Origin: Cyanobacteria bacterium REEB67 | GTDB lineage: Bacteria; Cyanobacteriota; Vampirovibrionia; Obscuribacterales; Obscuribacteraceae | DNA length: 43,718 nt | Direction: 5' to 3' | Assembly (NCBI GenBank): GCA_018971775.1 | Contig: JAGXAB010000055.1 | Coordinates: 1 to 43,718 of the forward strand | Part shown: positions 38,883 to 43,718 of the stretch, piece by piece | How the letters are laid out: every line of letters begins with the position of its first letter | How positions within the stretch are numbered: the stretch's first letter is position 1 | Translations under genes and position numbers: made by a program | The notes under the pieces: generated by a model | Told to the model about the DNA's origin: nothing | Seen by the model: only the letters and a program-made list of their open reading frames with translations | The model's database searches: none

Positions 38883-40616
38883 TCAGTGCGTGCGCGAGAG
38901 CAAGACCTGTACGGTTGGCTTGGCAGCTAATCTAGAGCGCAGAGTTTTTACCACCGACTCTCTGATCGCCGAGCGCATCACCGATAGTCCATCGGCGACA
39001 CTATCGCTCGCGGCTTTTTTATTCTCACTGCGCGATCTGCTCACCGCTTCGCGGACAATCCCGGCTAGCTCGCCTTCGAGCGTGGTCCACTCAGGCGAGC
39101 GCAAGAATCCGGAAGCACCGCATTCGAAGGTGGGCCCGGAGGCGATGTCACCACCGGCGGTGACAGAGAGCCCAATCGTCATTACCCCTTCCAGGGACAA
39201 TGCCCGACGTTCGTTAACCGAGGCGGTCGTGACGCGTTCACCCTGTTCTCGATTGTACAGCACCGGCTGCGACTCAATTGCTCCCATGACGGTGGCAAAA
39301 CCGCCGGACAATTCAAAGACGTCGCCGTTAGCAAGCGTGTAAACCTGGGTGGGATCGAGACCGACATCGATGGCCAGCTCTCCGTGCTGGGTGATGTGCC
39401 GTCCTTCGCCCATGGCCGGCACAAAGAAGTGCGGCTTGACTGTGGAGACGACTAACTTCAATTCTTCCCTGGAGGCATGCTTTGTGACATGCACTCCCTG
39501 CCTGGTGCCCCAGATGCACTTAACATCGAGCGAGAGCAACTGGTCGAGGATATAGCCCATGTGGCGGGCATGACCGGGCATGACGTCGGACGAAAAAACA
39601 AGGGTGTCGCCACTTTTCAGGGAAAGCATCGGATGATTACCGCTGGCCAGCTGATCGAGCACGCTGATCGGATCGGCCTCGATGGCGCTGGCGATCACAA
39701 AAACTTTGCGATCTTCCAGCCTGTTGAGATCTTCAAGAGATGCGGTCAGCTTCTGGTCAAAAGGCAGATGTCCGGTCATCGCGGCAGCTACAGCCACTTT
39801 GTGCAACGTGTCACCAAGTAAAATAACGCGACGAGAACCAATTTGCGCTGCTTCAAAAAGCAATTTTAGGCGATGTGTGTTAGTAGCTGGCGCGACAACA
39901 ATCAGACGACCTGGGCTTTCCTGGCTAAGCGACTGAAATTTTCCGGCTAATTTTTTCTCGGAAGGCGTGTAGCCGCTAACTTCGACGTTGCTGCTGTCCG
40001 AAATTAAAAGTTCAACCCCGGCGTCCCCAATTGCGGCCAGGCGACCGACGTCGAGAAGCTTGCCGTCGACAGGCGTCTGGTCGAATTTGAAACTGCTCGT
40101 GTAAATCACATTGCCGCAGCCGGTGGAAATATTCAAAGCACAGGAGTCAGCGATGGCATTGTTGCTGTCTATCCACTCAAGACCAAAGGCGCCGACCTTG
40201 TATTGACGACGGGTTTGAATCTCTTCCAATTGCGGGAAACTCGTCAAACTTTGCCCGTAGATGTTGTAGGCGTTATCCTTGATCAAAGTGGCGACGAAGG
40301 GAGGAGCCAGGATGCGTGGGACATTGACGTGACTGAGGAGATAACTGACCGCCCCACAATGCTCTTCGTGACCATTGGTGAGAACAAGCGCACTAATTTT
40401 GTCTTGATTTGCTTCCAAAAAATTGATATTGGGCAAAAACAAATCAACGCCGGGCAATTCTGTAGCCGGGTAAGAAGCCCCTGCGTCAACAATGAGAATC
40501 TGACCCTGATGAATAAATAGCCATAAAATCAGACCCATTTCAGCCTGACCACCGAGAGCCACGGCATAGAGGGCGTTAGGGTCAAAATCGGCAAGGCTTG
40601 TTATAAAATCGCTCAC
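38883..40616 (-). CDS. RNase J-like metallo-beta-lactamase/beta-CASP protein with degenerate active site
   Basis: The 577-residue protein aligns over the full RNase J architecture. Familiar stretches are VALGGQAEMG, then IVDAG, then FKFDQTPVDGK, then SDSSNVEVSGYTPSE, then VHVTKHASREELKLVVSTVKPHFFVPAMGEGRH. Most metal ligands are changed. HxHxDH reads NGHEEH (81-86). The third-motif His is Asn153, the Asp of GDFK is Ser175, and the His of PVHGE is Met402. His83, His86 and His380 remain. Catalysis is therefore unlikely, but an RNA-binding or scaffolding role with an active RNase J is possible. The start is GTG 40616. The C-terminal ~120 residues match the RNase J extension only loosely. Confidence 0.9.
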   Translation of the reverse strand: MSDFITSLADFDPNALYAVALGGQAEMGLILWLFIHQGQILIVDAGASYPATELPGVDLFLPNINFLEANQDKISALVLTNGHEEHCGAVSYLLSHVNVPRILAPPFVATLIKDNAYNIYGQSLTSFPQLEEIQTRRQYKVGAFGLEWIDSNNAIADSCALNISTGCGNVIYTSSFKFDQTPVDGKLLDVGRLAAIGDAGVELLISDSSNVEVSGYTPSEKKLAGKFQSLSQESPGRLIVVAPATNTHRLKLLFEAAQIGSRRVILLGDTLHKVAVAAAMTGHLPFDQKLTASLEDLNRLEDRKVFVIASAIEADPISVLDQLASGNHPMLSLKSGDTLVFSSDVMPGHARHMGYILDQLLSLDVKCIWGTRQGVHVTKHASREELKLVVSTVKPHFFVPAMGEGRHITQHGELAIDVGLDPTQVYTLANGDVFELSGGFATVMGAIESQPVLYNREQGERVTTASVNERRALSLEGVMTIGLSVTAGGDIASGPTFECGASGFLRSPEWTTLEGELAGIVREAVSRSRSENKKAASDSVADGLSVMRSAIRESVVKTLRSRLAAKPTVQVLLSRTH

Positions 40617-40887
40617 GCAAGAACCTGTAGCAAAATATGTCAGTTAGTATGACCTGTTAAATCCAACAATTCGGGAGCTGTCGGTCAGGTCGTCTTGAAA
40701 GGCAAAGCATCTGCCAGAATGGTTAACACAGGGATAAGCCGGAAAATCAGTTAAGCAATGCACCGGCAGGTCCAGGCAAAATCACAAAATCAAAAGCGAT
40801 ATCAGTTTCAAGACCATAATAAGAATAGCAGCAAGGGTCAATCCGGGCATCCTCAAAGACAATCAAAGAAGCCATTTGTGAGGGCAT
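40617..40887. other. Divergent intergenic region
   Basis: 271 bp between the RNase J-like gene (minus) and the acyl-CoA synthetase-like gene (plus). It should hold both promoters, but no clear pair is seen. A 46-codon minus-strand frame ends at 40747 and starts at the ATG on the other strand of CATATG (40885-40890). It has no ribosome binding site and I do not call it. Confidence 0.4.
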
Positions 40888-42447
40888 ATGACAGTCCAGA
40901 CGAGTAACACAATTTCCATGCTCGAAATTCTGCTTAAACCAAAGGCGGATGAGCTTGACAATCCCTCTTTCATTCAAATGCTTGGAGAGGGTAAAGAGCG
41001 CCGCGTCAGCCGAGCCGAATACAACCTGCTGATTTTAAGAGCGATGACGATGCTCGAGCATGCCGGCATCAAAAGCGGCGATCGGATCATGATGACATCG
41101 CCAAACTCTCCGGAACTAGCCGCGACGATCATGGCCGGCTGGCGCCTGGGTGTCGAGTGCGTGCCCATCGACTTTCGCATGACCACCGGTGAGCTGGCCA
41201 ATGTGGCCGTCAAACTACGCTGCCGTCTGGCCTTCGTGTACAAGCCCTTTTTTAAGGATGTAGAAGCACTGCAGGCACTTGAAAAAGAACTGGAATCGTC
41301 ATCGACCAAGCTACTCTGCCTTACGGAAATAGCCAAACACGAGCCGGATAGCAAGGAGCGCCCGCTAACAGCCTTCGCCAACCTGAACCATCCGGCTTTC
41401 ATGATTCTCACTTCCGGTACAACCGGAATGCCTAAAGCGGCGGTACACGACCTTGCCTCGCTCGTGCCAAACTTGCATGAGCTTGCCGAAATGGGCGGCA
41501 TCAAAAAGGCTCAAAAAGCGCTTATACCGGTACCGATAAGCCACGTGCTAGGTCTTGAAGTAATGCTCTGCGTACATCTTGTCGGCGGCGCCGTGCTCTT
41601 TTCCGAACTCTCGATACCAGGTATCGTCAAAGCAATCAACGAACATAAACCGGAAATCACGGTCGGCGTGCCCACCATATACGGTGCCCTGGCCTCGATG
41701 CCGCCCGGTGCAATCGATATGTCGGCGGCTCGGGTCATCCTTTGTGGAGGCGCACCACTACCGCTTTCCCTCGCCTCGGATTTCGAAAAGAGATTTGGCA
41801 AACGCTTGAATAACGGTTATGGATCGACCGAATCTAAAATCATGGCGGTAAACATGGCCGGTCCGGTCGAGTCGGTCGGTAAGGTCGCCCCCTCGACGAC
41901 AGTAGAGATTCGCGACGGCGAAGGAAAAGTTTTAGCGGACGGCCAGTCTGGTGAAATCATCATCTGCGGCCCGACATTGATGAAGGGCTATTTCGAACAA
42001 CCGGAAGCAACTGAGGCCGTGCTCAAAAACGGCTGTTATAAAACAGGCGATCACGGCTACATGAAAGATGGTTATCTCTTCATTTCCGGCCGCGCCAAAG
42101 AGATGATCATTGTCGCGGGCAATAAAGTTTTCCCGTCAGAAGTGGAAGATTCGCTACGGCGCAATAGTATCGTCAAAGAAGTAGCTGTAGTCGGAGTTTC
42201 TCACTCCAGGCTCGGCCAACTGGTGAAAGCGGTCATTGTTTTAAACGACGGTGAATGGTCCGAAAAATTAAAAGGTGACGAAGCTTCTCAGCATGAAGCG
42301 AAAGCGGCTCTGAAAGCCGAAATGAGAGAGTATTGCAATCAAAATCTCAAACGCGAGTTGAGACCGATGGAATGGGATTTTCGCACTGCCGAAGAACCAC
42401 TGCCGAAAACCTCATCGGGCAAAATCGATAAAAAGCAGCTCGTTTGA
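40888..42447 (+). CDS. Acyl-CoA synthetase/AMP-ligase family protein
   Basis: This 519-residue member of the ANL superfamily activates a carboxylic acid through an acyl-adenylate. Core motifs are ILTSGTTGMPKAAVH (P-loop-like A3), NGYGSTES (A5), YKTGDHGYMKDGYLFISGRAKEMIIVAGNKVFPSEVE (A7/A8) and PKTSSGKIDKKQL (A10, with the catalytic Lys). These fit a long-chain fatty acyl-CoA or acyl-ACP ligase, but substrate specificity cannot be read from the sequence. ATG 40888 has AGGG at 40881-40884. It is encoded alone, followed by the convergent AbiEi-like gene. Confidence 0.94.
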   Translation: MTVQTSNTISMLEILLKPKADELDNPSFIQMLGEGKERRVSRAEYNLLILRAMTMLEHAGIKSGDRIMMTSPNSPELAATIMAGWRLGVECVPIDFRMTTGELANVAVKLRCRLAFVYKPFFKDVEALQALEKELESSSTKLLCLTEIAKHEPDSKERPLTAFANLNHPAFMILTSGTTGMPKAAVHDLASLVPNLHELAEMGGIKKAQKALIPVPISHVLGLEVMLCVHLVGGAVLFSELSIPGIVKAINEHKPEITVGVPTIYGALASMPPGAIDMSAARVILCGGAPLPLSLASDFEKRFGKRLNNGYGSTESKIMAVNMAGPVESVGKVAPSTTVEIRDGEGKVLADGQSGEIIICGPTLMKGYFEQPEATEAVLKNGCYKTGDHGYMKDGYLFISGRAKEMIIVAGNKVFPSEVEDSLRRNSIVKEVAVVGVSHSRLGQLVKAVIVLNDGEWSEKLKGDEASQHEAKAALKAEMREYCNQNLKRELRPMEWDFRTAEEPLPKTSSGKIDKKQLV

Positions 42448-42459
42448 AGCCATCGCAAA

Positions 42460-43029
42460 TCAGCGACGACGAATGAATCTATCGCTCATCCAATATGGCA
42501 TCCAGGCGGCCTCCGGGGCAAGCCTGATATTTTGACGCTCTTCTAGAGCCTCCAGATCATCGAAAGACATGGCGAGAAAAGGCTCCTTGCGCAGATTCCA
42601 GAGGGCTCGAATCGTTTTACCTTCTGGTCTCTCGTCGAAGAATCGCTTGCGATCGCAAGTACCGGTGAGGACGGCGGTGCCGCCCATGATATTCAGGGCA
42701 GTGCTACCACCGCTCTGGCAGAAAATCGGCGTCAGGTGACTTTCAGGCAGAAGACCTAATGCCTGCCCGAGGGCCTTACCGTGACTGGCTACCTTTCGAC
42801 CAAAAGCTTCGGCTTTGCGCTTCACTACGGCTCCGATCGATGGGAGACTGGAGCCGAACTTGACGAAAACACCGCGTGCGATGCGTACCAATTTATCTTT
42901 TTTAACCAGGCGATAAAGACACTGATCGACGGCGCAACGGCTGCCAAGATGGATTACATCGCGAGTGCAGATGATTACACCGAGCGGAATTTCGGAAATA
43001 TAAGCGCGAATTGCTGCAGAGTAAGACAT
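42460..43029 (-). CDS. AbiEi/DUF6088-like winged-helix regulator (antitoxin family)
   Basis: The 189-residue protein starts at ATG 43029 with a strong GGGAGG seven bases upstream (43037-43042 on the complementary strand). The N-terminal part (GVIICTRDVIHLGSRCAVDQCLYRLVKKDKLVRIARGVFVK) is the winged helix-turn-helix plus wing typical of AbiEi antitoxins and DUF6088 proteins. The middle (QSGGSTALNIMGGTAVLTGT) fits the C-terminal domain of that family. AbiEi proteins repress their own promoter by binding inverted repeats and neutralise the AbiEii nucleotidyltransferase toxin. No AbiEii gene is next to it. A TATATAA stretch 34-41 bases upstream is a possible -10. The palindromic array begins 121 bp upstream of its start. 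Confidence 0.82.
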   Translation of the reverse strand: MSYSAAIRAYISEIPLGVIICTRDVIHLGSRCAVDQCLYRLVKKDKLVRIARGVFVKFGSSLPSIGAVVKRKAEAFGRKVASHGKALGQALGLLPESHLTPIFCQSGGSTALNIMGGTAVLTGTCDRKRFFDERPEGKTIRALWNLRKEPFLAMSFDDLEALEERQNIRLAPEAAWMPYWMSDRFIRRR

Positions 43030-43150
43030 GGCGAAACCTCCCGCTTTTTGCAGATTACTCTGTTATATAAAACGCTCAGCGGGCGGAAAAGTTCAATTTT
43101 TAGTCGATATGTCTTGGTTCGAATTCAAAGATTTTTCGAATCAGGTTGAT

Positions 43151-43718
43151 GTTAGATATTTTCGAAAACATCTAACGTCTTCAAACACAGTCGCCTCGTG
43201 TTAGATATTTTCGAAAAGAACTAACATCTTCAGACACAGCCACTCCGTGTTAGATATTTTCGAAGAGAACTAACATCTTCAGACACAGCCTCTCCGTGTT
43301 AGATATTTTCGAAAAGAACTAACATCTTCAGACACAGCCTCTCCGTGTTAGATATTTTCGAAAAGAACTAACATCTTCAGTCACAGCCACTCCGTGTTAG
43401 ATATTTTCGAAGAGAACTAACATCTTCAGATCCAGCCGATTAGCGTTAGATGTTTTCGAAAAGATCTAACATCTTCAGATCCAGCCGATTAGTGTTAGAT
43501 ATTTTCGAAGAGAACTAACATCTTCAGACACAGCCAAACTCCGTGTTAGATATTTTCGAAAAGAACTAACATCTTCAGACACAGCCACTACGTGTTAGAT
43601 ATTTTCGAAAAGAACTAACATCTTCAGACACAGCCAAACTCCGTGTTAGATATTTTCGAAAAGAACTAACATCTTCAGACACAGCCAAACTCCGTGTTAG
43701 ATATTTTCGAAAAGAACT
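43151..43718. repeat. Array of twelve 26-bp palindromes at 49-51 bp intervals (runs off the window)
   Basis: Each unit has an imperfect 26-bp palindrome: GTTAG at the left, a TTTTCGAAAA core and CTAAC at the right. The copies start at 43151, 43200, 43249, 43298, 43347, 43396, 43445, 43494, 43545, 43594, 43645 and 43696. Intervals are 49 bp, or 51 bp where the linker has two extra bases. The copies at 43151 and 43445 are nearly perfect (GTTAGAT and ATCTAAC arms). The others have AACTAAC at the right end. The ~23-bp linkers are also conserved (ATCTTCAGACACAGCC, then a variable CACTCCGT-like end). Linkers this similar rule out CRISPR spacers. The period is not a multiple of three and stop triplets recur, so it is not coding. 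Confidence 0.95.

Noticed and set aside
40747..40887. 46-codon minus-strand gene divergent from the acyl-CoA synthetase gene
   Set aside because: The product has a plausible composition, but the ATG overlaps the other gene's start (CATATG) and has no Shine-Dalgarno. Chance frames of this length are common.
43151..43718. CRISPR array
   Set aside because: Linkers between the palindromes are almost identical to one another, whereas CRISPR spacers differ. The conserved unit is the whole 49-51 bp, and no cas gene is in the window.

Overview
The window looks like a chromosomal segment of a non-photosynthetic relative of the Cyanobacteria (Vampirovibrionia/Melainabacteria, probably an Obscuribacter-like aerobic lineage). 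This is an inference from gene content. Three proteins resemble families typical of Cyanobacteria: a HAS-barrel protein (7799-8512), a DUF4330 protein (16778-17272) and an IctB-like O-antigen-ligase-family membrane protein (17284-18792). No photosynthesis gene is seen, but there is a cbb3-type oxidase next to an unusual cytochrome b/Rieske cluster. Coding density is high, and GTG and TTG starts are common.

Layout. 1-3105: end of a ribosomal/elongation-factor operon (rpsL tail, rpsG, fusA), with clear intrinsic terminators after rpsG and fusA. 3201-5066: a small hypothetical protein, a DUF1501 protein, tRNA-Val(GAC) and tRNA-Cys(GCA). 5140-9364: two oligopeptide/dipeptide-type ABC permeases, a lipoprotein, the HAS-barrel protein and an orphan PotB-like permease. 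9490-13185: a tiny Sm-like protein, fmt, rsmB and an SPFH/slipin protein. 13264-18792: hypotheticals, a PfkB/RfaE-type sugar kinase with a long N-terminal extension, DUF4330 and IctB-like genes. 19121-22252: a large TadE/TadG-like surface protein and a small exported protein that shares a domain with the lipoprotein at 7170. 22253-22673 holds strong hairpins but no gene. 22674-23654: a primary-type sigma-70 factor.

23769-32821 (minus strand) is one respiratory gene cluster. In transcription order it encodes CcoN, a CcoO with an added cytochrome c domain, a CcoS-like protein, a tiny membrane protein, a diheme c lipoprotein, a Rieske protein, a 622-residue cytochrome b, two small membrane proteins, a second cytochrome b ending in a 2[4Fe-4S] ferredoxin domain, an MvhD/FlpD-like iron-sulfur protein and a second tiny membrane protein. 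Two features stand out. The 622-residue cytochrome b keeps one histidine of each helix pair but has Arg and Tyr where the heme bH ligands should be. The other cytochrome b keeps all four histidines and carries electron-transfer domains normally found in hydrogenase/heterodisulfide-reductase systems. I infer a combined quinol oxidase/oxygen reductase assembly with an extra cytoplasmic electron port.

33064-42447: pth, an orphan gcvPA, lepB, a GAF/HD-GYP protein, an exported hypothetical protein, an RNase J homologue with most metal ligands replaced, and an acyl-CoA synthetase family protein. 42460-43029 is an AbiEi/DUF6088-like regulator, and from 43151 to the window end runs an array of twelve near-identical palindromes at 49-51 bp intervals. 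This array is not CRISPR-like and is unexplained.
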